DNA from: Chara braunii
Taxonomy: Eukaryota; Streptophyta; Charophyceae; Charales; Characeae
Direction: 5' to 3'
NCBI GenBank assembly: GCA_003427395.1
Contig: BFEA01000531.1
Span: forward strand, 745,614-778,979
DNA: 33,366 bases
A program made the position numbers and the translations under genes. The notes under the pieces were generated by a model. That model worked only from the letters and a program-made list of their open reading frames with translations, had not been told where the DNA came from and did not search any database. Position 1 is the first letter of the stretch. The number at the start of each line of letters is the position of its first letter. Shown here piece by piece: positions 1 to 9,625 of the stretch.

Positions 1-2292
1 CCTTCTTGACGGCTTTAGGGGAGTGGGAGCTTACTTAGAGGAGAGCGGGTTGAAAACGCTGCGAAGCTTTTTGGGGACTGGCAGATTGCGCCGTACGGGC
101 AGTTAAACCGCGTTGATTGCCTCAAACTGGGGAAAGGAAGGGGCCTGTCTGGCGGCCGGTGTTTCGATCGTGCGACAAGGCTGGGCTACCAGACGTTGTG
201 ACACGCCTCGCTGGTCCGCTACCGTGTTGCCGTCCGCTGGCCGTGCTGACATGCGTACCTTGCGGTGTCGCTGGTGCATTGTGCCCAGCTCCCCAGTTAC
301 CAGTCGACAACTCACTCGTTCCGTCCCCTACAATGCTACCGCCGGTGACTTCGTCTGTGTAAGTCGTTACGGCCGCGGTTGTGTTAGCCGCAGGGCGTTG
401 TGAAGTTGACAATTGTATGAAGTGCTGTATTTTTGTTACAGGCTGATTGTTACTATTGGGCAGCGCCGTGCTGCTGGGTGCGCTGTGCCTACTGCGGAAG
501 CGGCTGTTGGGTGCGTGGTGCCGCGGTAACACCTCACTGTGCACCTTGGGCTTTTCTGAGTACTCCGTAGTGATGAGGCTGCAAGGGACGCGGCTGCGTG
601 TTGCCGTCGGTGACCATTGATCGGTATGCATCTATTGACCGCGTATGGACGGCTGCTTCTGGCCGTTGACTACCACGAACTGCTGCGCACTGTCGCCAAC
701 TAGTACCAACAGTTACTGCTGACTGTGCGGCGGTGATTGGACTGAAAGAGAGGTTGCTGCGGTAGCTCAGAAAGTGGACAGCGCGAAGGGGGGAGGTGCT
801 ACTGAAGTCGGGGCCTTGCCAGGGGAACTGGACTCAGCAGTTGGAGTACTATTTGTTCGATAGTCTACAACATTGGCACGGGCATACGCTGCGGCTGTTG
901 CCGCCAAGGGTGGGCAGCGTTGATATGGCTGAGCACAGGCTGGGGGCTGGACTGCAGGATAGGCTGTCGCAGGCTACCACTGACCGCCGTACACCGCCGG
1001 GGATCACACCATTTGGCCGACGAGAGTTGCGGCTGCCCCAGCATGACTGCACGCAGGCTGTGACCAGCTACTGGCAGCTGCGAATCGTTGTTGTCCGCTG
1101 TTGGCTGCCACCATAAGTTGTGAAAACTGTTGTTGTGTTGACCGGGCGCATTCATTGTTCTCGTCTGACTATTCATCACCTGTTTGTCGGTTGTTGCTAA
1201 GCCGGCTCTAGCTGCCGCTGCGTTTGTTTGACGGTGCATGGCCTGCTGCTGGCTGTTGCGGGGCCAACGTGAACTGCTGCCGTGCCCGTTGACTGTGCAC
1301 GAGCTGCGTGCAATTGCATGCTATGACAAGCTGCTATGGATTGCCGCAGAGCTTAGAGTATAGCAACTTAGTGGTGGGTAACTGCCGTCAGATTGGGAGA
1401 AAAACTGCTGTATGCTGTTGGGTGCTGCAATTGCTGGCCGACGCGAGCTGCTGTTGCGCCTAGGTGATCACATACATGCTTTGACCAGCTTACTGTGCTG
1501 CAGCGATTGATGGGTGTTGTGGCTGCGCCTGTGAATTGTGTACGGACTACGGGCGACTGCGTATTACGACAGGTTGCTGCGAACTGCTGCAACACTCAGA
1601 GAGTGATTGCTTAATGATGCGTGACTGCAGTTAGAATGAAGAGGAGGCCGCTGCCACAGGGGCTTGGAGAGTGGGGCAACGCAGGAGGAGAAGTTACCGC
1701 TGCGAATCGGGGGTCTGGGAGTCTGATTCCATTGGCTGGCTTTGGGAACTGATCAAGCTGTCCTTTTGGCCATCATTGCGGGGCCCTCAGGCGCTGAAGA
1801 CATCAGGGCCCTCTCATGCAAGTCTGAGTGCACCCCTCTTGTATCCGAGAGACTTAATGTTTCTTCTTCTGCCCTTCTCACTCTCAGTCTAGTCTATTGG
1901 CTTGGAGAGAAAGGGGGCAGGCGGGATTGCAACCCGTAACCCGCGCCAAGGCCTTTGTGGGAGGTTGCCTCACCGATTGCGGGAGCCCTGCCGGAACTCA
2001 GGGGGAGTTTTGTAGGCAGGGAACTCAGAGGTAACCTTGGCTTTCCCTTATAAACCCAGTATAACCCCTACCTACATTCCTCCCTATGTATTGTTTGGCT
2101 ATGCTGAGTGCAACCTCTACTTTGACTTTTGGATTTACTTTCAGGACACAAATCAGACCAACTAAAGGAATGTTTGTATCATGGCAGTTTCAGTTTCTTG
2201 ATTGTCTGAAGACAGATTGTCACAAGGGGTTGCATCAGGGGGAAGGTTGGGAGGAAGGCAGTTTTGCTTGCGATTGAACGGGTCTTATAGGG

Positions 2293-3097
2293 TCAGGCAT
2301 TGTTTCTAAGATGAATGGCCTGATTGCTATGTTTTGTTTTGTTTTCTGAAGAACCAAGCATTGTTTCTAAGATGAATGACTTGTGTGCTGTGTTTCTTTA
2401 ACTGTGCCAGACATTGTTTCTAAGATGAATGACCTTGCTACTTATTTCTGAGGGGTATTGCTTGCTTGACTTTTGAGGGCCAGACATGGCCGATGTTTTA
2501 CTTGGGAGGTTTCTGAAGAGTCTCTGGGTCAGACCCAGAGTGCTCTGTTTTTTTTGTGTGCTGAAAAAGGGGAAGATGAGCATTGTTTCTAAGATGAATG
2601 GCTCATCTCTCCTTGATTGTTTTATTCTGAGGGAGGATTCAAGGCCAGAGGACGAGACATTGTTTCTAAGATGAATGGTCTAAGTCTGAGGCCTCAGGAC
2701 CATAATAAGAGCAAGGGAATAAAAATCTCTATAATGTTGTATGTATATATATGTACTTATATGCAAACAAGGCTAGTCAGGCATTATTTTTAAGATGAAT
2801 GGCCTGACTATAGCCTTATCACAAGCGAAGAGAGTATAATCGAAAGTTAAAATTGAAGGTAACTTGGGCAGGCTGAGCATTGTTTCTAAGATGAATGGCT
2901 CAGCCCTACGCCCTCTTTCTGAAGACTAAGGTGCAGAAAGGTATATATAACTTGGCTATTTAAACAGTTCAGGACGACTAAGCATGGTTTCTAAGATGAA
3001 TGGCTTAGTCACAACGAAGAAAAAAGTAGTTGTGCAACCTGTTCGTGTATAACTGCGGCAGGGGGCTGCCATTGTTTCTAAGATGAATGGTCAGTCC
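2293..3097 (+). repeat. Array of nine hairpins with a conserved loop and variable self-complementary stems (LTR copy 1)
   Basis: The 20-base core CATTGTTTCTAAGATGAATG or a close variant starts at 2298, 2359, 2412, 2581, 2658, 2782, 2878, 2983 and 3070. Flanking bases pair with each other but differ among units: TCAGGC/GCCTGA (2293), AGATGAGC/GCTCATCT (2574-2608), GGCTGAGC/GCTCAGCC (2871-2905), GACTAAGC/GCTTAGTC (2976-3010), and GGCTA+GTCAGGC with GCCTGAC+TAGCC around 2771-2815. Units 2412 and 2658 have weak stems. Spacing is irregular, about 50-170 bases. A tenth unit near 2485 has lost 21 bases including the loop. A plain perfect hairpin with a different loop (CTCTGGGT/ACCCAGAG, 2522-2540) sits between units. 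Function is unknown. Confidence 0.9.
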
Positions 3098-3389
3098 CAA
3101 TGCCCTATGTTAGCAGAGTATAAAGGGTTAAAACACTGAAAGACTATGAACTAATGTTTGCTAAGTCAACCTGGGGTGGGTGAGAGTACTTACCTTTGTG
3201 GTTTGGCCTGCATGTGGCTGACTGGCATTGCTACCTAGTCTGAGTTTGGGTTGATAGGTAGTTGTTGTAGTAGCTCGCTACGTGCTAGAGCTATAGGAGT
3301 TAGATTCAAATTCTGGATTTCCTGAGATAGTTTTTTTTACTTAGTTCGATTTCTGCATTTATCTGAGGTCTTTTTTCGCACTTGGGCTT

Positions 3390-3710
3390 GTATAAATCTT
3401 GGGAAGCCACTTTTCCTACGGGAAACGCTGTCGAAATTTCTGCAAATCCAAGGAGTTAGACAAATATCTGACTTTCCAAAAGTTCGACTGCCTGAATCAT
3501 ATATGGATTAGTAGGAATCTGGGAAGTCTCCCTTTCTAAGGGGAGTGCTGCCCAAATTTTTACTAATTCAGGGAGTTTGACAAAATTGAGCTTTAGAAAG
3601 TCAAAGACTATTCCTGCTTTTATATTTAGGCTTATATGAATTCTGGAAAGGCAGTTTTCCTACGGGAAGTGCTGCCGAAATTTTCTTAGTTTAGAGGAGT
3701 TAGATTATAT
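3390..3710 (+). repeat. Three diverged tandem units of about 110 bp within the LTR
   Basis: Three consecutive blocks share the order TATA-rich lead, an AAT-CTGGGAAG-like word, a small hairpin, GCTGCCGAAATTT, a short AT stretch, then GGAGTTAGA-CAAA. They start near 3390, 3500 and 3620. In the first and third units the hairpin is TTTCC-TACG-GGAAA, which as RNA gives a C(UACG)G tetraloop. The middle unit has CTCCC/GGGAG instead. The same three units recur in the 3' LTR near 23380-23700. Confidence 0.7.
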
Positions 3711-4458
3711 AATGACAGGTGGCAGAGTTGACAGTCCACTCTATATAGGGGAAACCCAACCAAAGGTTTACCTTTTCTTTGAGCCCTGACTTAGGATAAG
3801 GCTCAGACCTAGTTGGCTACCAGGAGATTAGATAGGATCACCATATAGAAGGTAGTTTGCATAAGGCTTAGGGGTTTAAGTCTTGGGCGTTGACCTGTCT
3901 TGTGTTACAGGCCAGCTGATCGATCAGATTCAGGACCTGGACTGGGTTTAGCTGATCCCTAGAGGGTCACCTGCTGTTATCATTGATAACAGGTCGGTTG
4001 TCGATTCGTCTGTCTGTGACTCAACTCCAGCTCACTCCCCATACTCAACCTAAAAGGTTTTAGCCGTGATGATCTTTTTGTTTGTTAAGGGTTTCACCCG
4101 GACTTTTATTGAATGGTCATTTAACAAAGGTACTGAGTACTTAATTAAGGTTGGTTGGCTGGAGGTTGGGGCTTGCATGGCTAAAGCGAGGGGTATGAGT
4201 ATAGGAACTGGTTGGANTTGACTCNGTGTAGTGTGTGGACTCTTGTTTGACTTTTGATGTGATTGNAGGTATGTTCAGTGACCTGGGNTTTTGGTTGGAC
4301 TGCCTTGCGGTTACACATATATGTATGGCTACGAGGAGACCCACTATGATTGTGAGAAGTGATCGTCACATACTTACCCCCCCCCGTGCATATGTATGTG
4401 CGTGTGTATGTGTATCTACGAGGGGAACTAGCGAGGCGTGAAGTGCCCGAGCATTAAG

Positions 4459-4519
4459 GGCCCAATTGAGGGTTGGGCCTAATAGGAGGGAGGGGATAAC
4501 CCTCCCTATTTTCCCGAAA
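4459..4519 (+). other. Two adjacent strong hairpins followed by an A tract
   Basis: GGCCCAA and TTGGGCC pair around 4459-4478. GGGAGGGG-ATAA-CCCTCCC pairs at 4488-4506 and is followed by a run of A bases. The same arrangement occurs in the 3' LTR near 24451-24511. It could be an RNA structure in the LTR transcript; no function is established. Confidence 0.5.
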
Positions 4520-4789
4520 AAAAAAAATTCTTGGTCGAACGTTAGCCCTGAGCCTGGAATATGATGGTCCTCGCCCAGGGCGGCCCTCGATCGTGAGCTT
4601 AACGCCAGAGGAGTTTTTCTTTGATAAGCGTTAAAGGTATTTGTTTCTTTTCCTCGTTGTGATTTATTTTTGTGGAACCATAGAGTTCCGGGCGGAAGGG
4701 TTAGTGCGTCGCTGGTGATGCGCCAGACAACTCACCACTGCGCCAAACCCCTTCCTGCCCTAGGGGCCGGCCTACCCCGCACCCCTTGG

Positions 4790-5725
4790 GACACCTCAGG
4801 GTGCAGAAGACGGAAAGACCCTCATGCCGGTCTTGCGCCCGCTAAAGGGTTACCCCCCTTAGTGCGCGCGTCAGCCAACGCCTGAGCGTCGAAACTAACC
4901 CCTCGGCTCAGGATAGGCCATTTGGGTATGGGCACCACATAATGCGCCGTCATCGCAGTTACTCACGTAAAGTTGCATAGTGAGATGGTATGTGTAGGTC
5001 GGGCGTCCGCGCGATCTTATATTAAGTCTGCACGCGTGACGCTCACCGATTCTCGCACTAAAAGGTTATGGGTCAGGCGGCGAAACCACGAGCACGACAC
5101 GGTCAATAGACTGGGATTTTGGGTTTCGCGAAGCGGCACGTGGGCGAAGGACCAGTCCCAGGCGACCTATGGGGGTCCGTACACGGGACTCACTATCCCG
5201 GTCAGCGGGCAGCCTATGGATAGGATATTGGGCCTCCTCCGCACGCGTGTCGTTTGAACCTGTTTACCGCTTTTTTTATTCTAGGAGGCCACCGGCTAAT
5301 GAGAGTTGGAGTGAGTTTCCTTTTTGCACTTTCATGGTTGGACGTTATAGTCTGTGACGGCCATCAAAGTCAAACCCCTTGATGTTTGACCGCCACAACA
5401 GATTAAAGTTGTTTACTCAACCCCTCTGCACAGGGTGCAGAAGAGGGTGTGGTCTCCAACCGTGCACGGCGGTTGTCCAGCGTCGAGAGATTAACCCTCA
5501 AGGCGCGTGTCAGCCGACACTTGAGTGTCGAATGCGATCCTCGAGATTAACGAGGACCGCGCGAGTATGGGTACTACATAGTACGCCATCATTGCGACTG
5601 CTTGCGTGCGTTTGCATTGCGAGCCGATATGGCTTAGCCTTCCGTCCGCGCGGTTTTATATCAAGTCTCGCGCGNGACGCCTATCCGATTTCCGCATTGG
5701 AAAGTTATGGGATGGCTACCGCGGG
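4790..5725 (+). repeat. Diverged direct duplication inside the LTR (4790-5085 and 5428-5725)
   Basis: The two blocks share anchors at a nearly constant offset of about 634-640 bases: CAGGGTGCAGAAG (4797 and 5431), GCGTGTCAGCC-like with GAGTGTCGAA, the ACATA-TACGCC-TCAT word, GTCCGCGCG-TTATAT-AAGTCT, and GGTTATGGG near the end. Similarity is clearly by descent but heavily diverged, so this duplication is older than the element copy. The second block lies about 520 bases before the LTR end. Confidence 0.65.
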
Positions 5726-6245
5726 GCTAGGAGNGTTGTCGCGTAGTGTTGTTTTCGTGTGTATGTGTGTGTGTTTTATTTTTGTGTTCGTAAAATGGTT
5801 TGCGCGTGGTGTGTGGGATGCGTCCTAGTCGACCGACGTCGCGCCGCGCTTGGGACTTCAGCCCCCCAAGATGTCAGTTCGCGTGCGGGTTCGATAGGTG
5901 TATTACCGCGCGTACCCCCTATGCTAAAGCGAACGAGAAACGCCCTCGGCTGGTCCACCTCTGCGATTGCAACTGAGTACCTTTCGTATCGTGGACTGGT
6001 AGCTCGTCGGGGATACGCCCACCGAAGGGAGGTGACAACTCCCGTAAGGTGGAGGTAAGTTGTGTCTCGCGTAGGCCCTATCCTGTCGTAGGGGCTCGCG
6101 AGAGGTATGGTTGGCGCACTCGGCCGGAGCGGCCTGAGGGAGCTCCATTTGCGTGTTCATGACAAGGTTAGCTCAACTCCTGCGTGATGCGGTCGAGAGG
6201 GTCCCGCGCTGCCATGAGCGGTGCCGGACCGATGCGCTCGACAAG

Positions 6246-6263
6246 TGGCGCCGTTGCCGGAGA
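6246..6263 (+). promoter_or_regulatory. Primer-binding site for tRNA-Asp
   Basis: TGGCGCCGTTGCCGGAGA begins two bases after the LTR end and matches the reverse complement of the 3' end of plant tRNA-Asp (ending GCCA) at all but one position. This is where minus-strand DNA synthesis would start. tRNA-Asp priming is known from Athila-type plant gypsy elements. The match and its place fix the LTR 3' boundary. Confidence 0.87.
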
Positions 6264-6579
6264 TAACGGAAACCTACCGTTGTCCCTGGTGGAACGACAT
6301 CCAGGTACAAGTGAGAAAATAGACATAAGAGAGTGATAAGTGTGATTGAAGTGAAAGGTAAGTGATGAGGGACTAAGTATAGAAAGGGGAAGTTAACAGT
6401 TGTATATGTGTATTTGGTTGTCTACCCGGCCCTAGCAAGAGCGTAAAGGGTGGCAATACTCACGTCGAGGGTGAGGCTAGGCAGGAGATGCTGGCTAGAC
6501 CAGGTTGGAGTAGGATGCTAAGTAGGTGAGTGCCTTTGGTTTTCTCTTAGCAGGAAATTGGAAAAGGAGGCCTGCCAAG
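6264..6579 (+). promoter_or_regulatory. Untranslated leader with splice donor and acceptor before gag
   Basis: There is no coding sequence. A consensus splice donor AAAG|GTAAGT has its GT at 6358-6359. A pyrimidine-rich acceptor TTTTCTCTTAGCAG ends at 6553, 26 bases before the gag ATG at 6580. A further GAG|GTAAGT donor lies in the LTR at 6055 and is kept in the 3' LTR near 26781. If used, the leader intron would be about 196 bases, or longer from the LTR donor. Splicing is inferred from consensus only. Confidence 0.5.
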
Positions 6580-7308
6580 ATGCCGGAGGGTGGTGAAGCC
6601 GGAAGGGTCCTGACCCTCGAGGACCTCATCGCAGCCCTAGATCGACATGAGAAGACCCCAAGTAATGTTCCGAGGGTTGAGACCTTCCACTTTGATGGGG
6701 AAAGGGTCTCAGACTGGCTAGACCTGGTGGAGCAGGCGATGGTGGGATTGTCAGATGAGGTGAAATTCCAGCGTATCATGAGGTACGTGCTCCATAGGCA
6801 CCATCAGGAGGTGCANAAGNTTGTGGATGCCGCCCANGGCAGTTGGGCAAGATTCAGGGAGANCATGCTGNGCAAGTATNNGTTGGGTGATGGGTTGCTT
6901 ACCATCNNAGATCTTGAGGGAATGAACAAGGACGACTTTACCACAATAGGGGCCTTCGTACAAGAGTTTAAGAAGAAGGCAAGGAAAGTTCACGGGATCT
7001 CTGAGGAGAGGCAGTGCGCTATCTTTCTGGGACTGATTACTGGGTCAGAGGCAGCCGAACGGACAAGTCATGGAGGAGGCAGCGCAAAGCTTACTTGGGC
7101 CACCATCGACAGAGGAGTGGAGGATGGGAGTTTAGACCAGGTAGAGCAGCATCAGATGCGCCTGCAAAGGAGGAAAAGGAAGGAAAGGGACGCTATTGCA
7201 TCAGGGACCCAAGGGGTAAAGAGGATCGTCACTGATGTACTTGCGGCATTAGGCTATGGCCAGGATGTCGAGGCGCAGAGAAAGGCGGTAGCCGTGGTCC
7301 AAGGCTGA
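6580..7308 (+). pseudogene. gag: gag, N-terminal capsid-like part, ended by a premature TGA
   Basis: The ATG at 6580 is chosen over the in-frame ATG at 6526 because a good splice acceptor lies between them and its context (CCAAGATGC) is reasonable. The product resembles the retrotransposon Gag capsid family: an F-x-G motif (FHFDG), a W-LD-VEQAM helix, then W-ARFRE and a long charged helix ending FVQEFKKKARK. This shell protein would package element RNA in cytoplasmic particles. Nine N bases at 6816-6907 leave several residues unknown. A TGA at 7306-7308 interrupts the frame, yet the same frame stays open for another 1.7 kb, so this is a nonsense mutation inside a longer gag. Confidence 0.8.
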
Positions 7309-9055
7309 GGGAAAGAGGTGGGGGATGAGGGCGTCGGGCAAGAGGATTACGGTGGGGAGGAGACGGGGTCACAAATCCTTACCAAGGCCCAGCGGAAGCA
7401 ATGCAATTTTTTGTTGGGTGGCCAAGGGTCTGACAAAGGACAGGCCCCCCAGACAATTGCTGCACCACCAGTAGCCGCAGTAACCGTGCCCATATCGACA
7501 GGGACGACGCCAATGGTGCCGCCCCTGGCCTGCGGACATTGGGTACCGCATTGTCAAGCGGCGCCCTGGCCCAGCTATAGTCATTGTACCTCGTGTGGAG
7601 GGGGCCAGACCCATACGGGACAGATGGTTCCATTCTCGGGTCCGTCAACGAGTGCAGGGCCGCCAAGTTTCCCGGTGACGCAAGGCCAATTCACAACCCA
7701 GCCTCCCCCCTCACAGCAAGCATCGCAGGCTAGTGTGGCAGGAGGAGGAGGCCAAGGGCAAGGAGGACATGGCAATGGTGGTCAGGGACAGGGAGGCCGA
7801 GGGGGTGGCGAACGAGGCCGAAATGGCGGGGGACGTGGTGGNAGATGGAGCAGCCAAGGGGGCCAAGGCCAAGGTGACCAGGGTAGTCAGCAAGGAGGCC
7901 AAGGGTATGGGAGGCCCCGCTTCGATTGGCGGAACACGACCTGCTGGCATTGTGGCGTTGTAGGCCACACGATTCGGTTCTGCCAGCAACGGTGGGATGA
8001 TGAGCTTGCGGGCCTGATTTCCTCTTGTATGGATGGGGATATATACGACAAGTGGGGGGAGCACATTGACCCTAGGACCCCGGGAGGGATTAGACAAGAG
8101 GCCCTCAAGCGGGCAGCGGCAGGGCCATCGGCCGCCCCGGCCATATTTAGAATGTGGCAGGAGAGAGAAGACCCGGCCATAAGAGTCGAAGAGATCATGG
8201 GGGATAGTGAGGAGGTTACGCAACGATTAAAGGTCGGGGCCATAAAAGAAGAGCCGATAATTGTTGAGTCAGACGACGAGGAGAGAGAGGATGAAGGGGA
8301 GCCGGCCATAACCACCCTGGAAAAGATGGAGGATTTGATGGAAAAAATAAGGAGGTACCAGCGAAAACTGAAAGAGTTATGCAATGAAGTCCAAGGGTGG
8401 AGAGTCGACCTCCCAAAGGTCTTCCTCTATGAGACCGGGCCGGGGCCGGCAGCTGGACAGCAGAGTAGTCCCGGGGCTGCCATGGTGGGGTCTGGCCCCA
8501 GGTCAGGAATGATGTTCATACCGCCCACCCCGCATGGGCGGGCGCCGCAAGCAACTCAAACCAGGAGCCAAAGTAAGGCGGACCCTAGTCAACCACCACG
8601 CCAAGCGCCAAGTCAGGCACCTCCACGGAAGAGACCTGAGCCAGAGCGTAGAAAGGAGGTGGTCGAGGTCAAGGAAGAAGAGGAAGAGGATGACGACACG
8701 GAGGATGAGAGACTCCGTCAGGAGGAGGATCGGCGGACAGAGCAGAGAGCCCAGAGAAAAGAGGCGCAGGAGAGAGTCGAGCCAGGGACACAGGATGGTG
8801 TGCCCAGGAAGAGAAAGTACACCGTCAGGCTGGAGGAGGACTTTGATGTGGAAAGGATGGTGGACCGACTCCTTGAAGGTCATAACAACCTTATGAACAT
8901 AAAAGACATTCTGGCGTCCGCACCAAGACTCCGGGAGGAGTTGAAAGGGCGATTGTCTCGAAGGTTAGTGCCCAACGTACATTTGAGAGTCGTCCTGCCT
9001 AGAGAAGTGGGATGGACACAAGCTGGGACAAGAATGGACTGGAAGTGCCTGTGCC
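7309..9055 (+). pseudogene. gag: gag, C-terminal part with nucleocapsid zinc knuckle, running into pol
   Basis: This continues in the same frame as the upstream part. A Gln/Gly-rich stretch (about 7740-7915) precedes a perfect CCHC zinc knuckle at 7942-7983 (CWHCGVVGHTIRFC, C-x2-C-x4-H-x4-C), the RNA-binding signature of nucleocapsid. Acidic tracts follow near 8265-8300 and 8660-8710, then a Lys/Arg-rich region. The last plus-strand coding (about 8815-9050) leads towards the protease, but the sequence then flips orientation. The open frame nominally runs to 9219, but codons after about 9055 are antisense to the inverted protease segment and should not be translated. Gag and pol seem to share one frame with no separating stop, as in many plant gypsy elements. 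Confidence 0.8.
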
Positions 9056-9625
9056 ATCGCAGGCCCTTTCTTCCCTCCAAGAAACCGATAGATAAGCTCC
9101 ACTTCTCCTGCCTGTGGACACTCCAACACATGCTCTCGCAAGGCCTTAATGGCCTCCGAATCCGCCATTTCATGCGCTGCCACGATTTCCATAGCCTTAC
9201 TTACGTCTGTAAGACTTAGTGACAGCACCTTCGCCCCGCCTTCCTCCTCGGACTCCTCCGTGAGCCTCCGCTACTCGTTCTCCGATTCCACATAGGTGAA
9301 CGAGCCGAGGTTAGGCCTATTCCGCTCGCTCCCTGGCCCCGTGTTCCTGCAGCTGACAACTTCGTAGTTCCCACAGGCTGGGTCACTCAGGAGTAATATC
9401 ATCGTTCCATCATGCTTGTTGAAGATCAGGGTCTCCGTTCTGCACATGAACGATCTGCCCAGAAGGATGGGATGGTCCACATCTGGCATGAAGAAAAAGC
9501 ACGTCCTCGCTCGCACCTTGCCAATCTCTATGATCACATTTGACGTTGTGCCGCAAAAAACTGCTTTGCAATTAGCCCCGTGCACCACACTGTGATCCGC
9601 ACGGTCAATCTCCATTCCGAGCATG
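9056..9625 (-). pseudogene. Inverted aspartic-protease segment of pol
   Basis: The minus strand reads a retropepsin-like domain: an HGANCKAVF strand, a stretch ending FFFMPDVDHPILLGRSF (the ILLGR hallmark of retroviral-type proteases), then a linker. A single TAG at 9271-9273 interrupts the same minus frame, which continues to about 9060. On both sides the plus strand codes gag and pol, so a piece of about 570 bases is reversed. The catalytic D-T/S-G motif expected upstream of HGANCKAVF is absent, and some linker codons before reverse transcriptase also seem lost, so deletion accompanied the inversion. This part cannot make active protease. Breakpoints are known to about 10-15 bases. Confidence 0.75.

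Larger units (their letters stand above)
1..6243 (+). repeat. 5' LTR, R/U5 part (truncated by the window edge)
   Basis: This matches 19971-25992 and 26765-26969 in direct orientation. The end is fixed by loss of homology immediately after CTCGACA at 6243 and by the primer site starting at 6246. At least 6.2 kb is present, which is very long for an LTR. No credible protein is encoded: the longest reading frame (122-631, minus strand) is broken in the other copy. The first 1.6 kb is rich in CTG/CTGYTG-like words and forms a degenerate low-order repeat. Within it lie a hairpin array (about 2293-3097), three tandem 110-bp units (about 3390-3710) and a diverged duplication (4790-5085 and 5428-5725). 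Undetermined bases at 4217-4288, 5675 and 5734 mark uncertain consensus. Confidence 0.88.

Noticed and set aside
122-631. Minus-strand ORF of 169 residues in the LTR
   Set aside because: In the other LTR copy the frame is split by a stop, and its composition just reflects the CTG-rich repeat.
2293-3097. CRISPR-like array
   Set aside because: Units recur with intervening sequence, but spacing is irregular, arms vary, there are no cas genes, and the setting is a eukaryotic LTR.
2293-3097. C/D snoRNA cluster
   Set aside because: GATGA resembles box C, but no fixed box D is present; the CTGA seen in some units belongs to the variable stem.
9056-9219. Plus-strand continuation of gag to 9219
   Set aside because: The codons after about 9055 are the antisense of the inverted linker, which reads sensibly on the minus strand.
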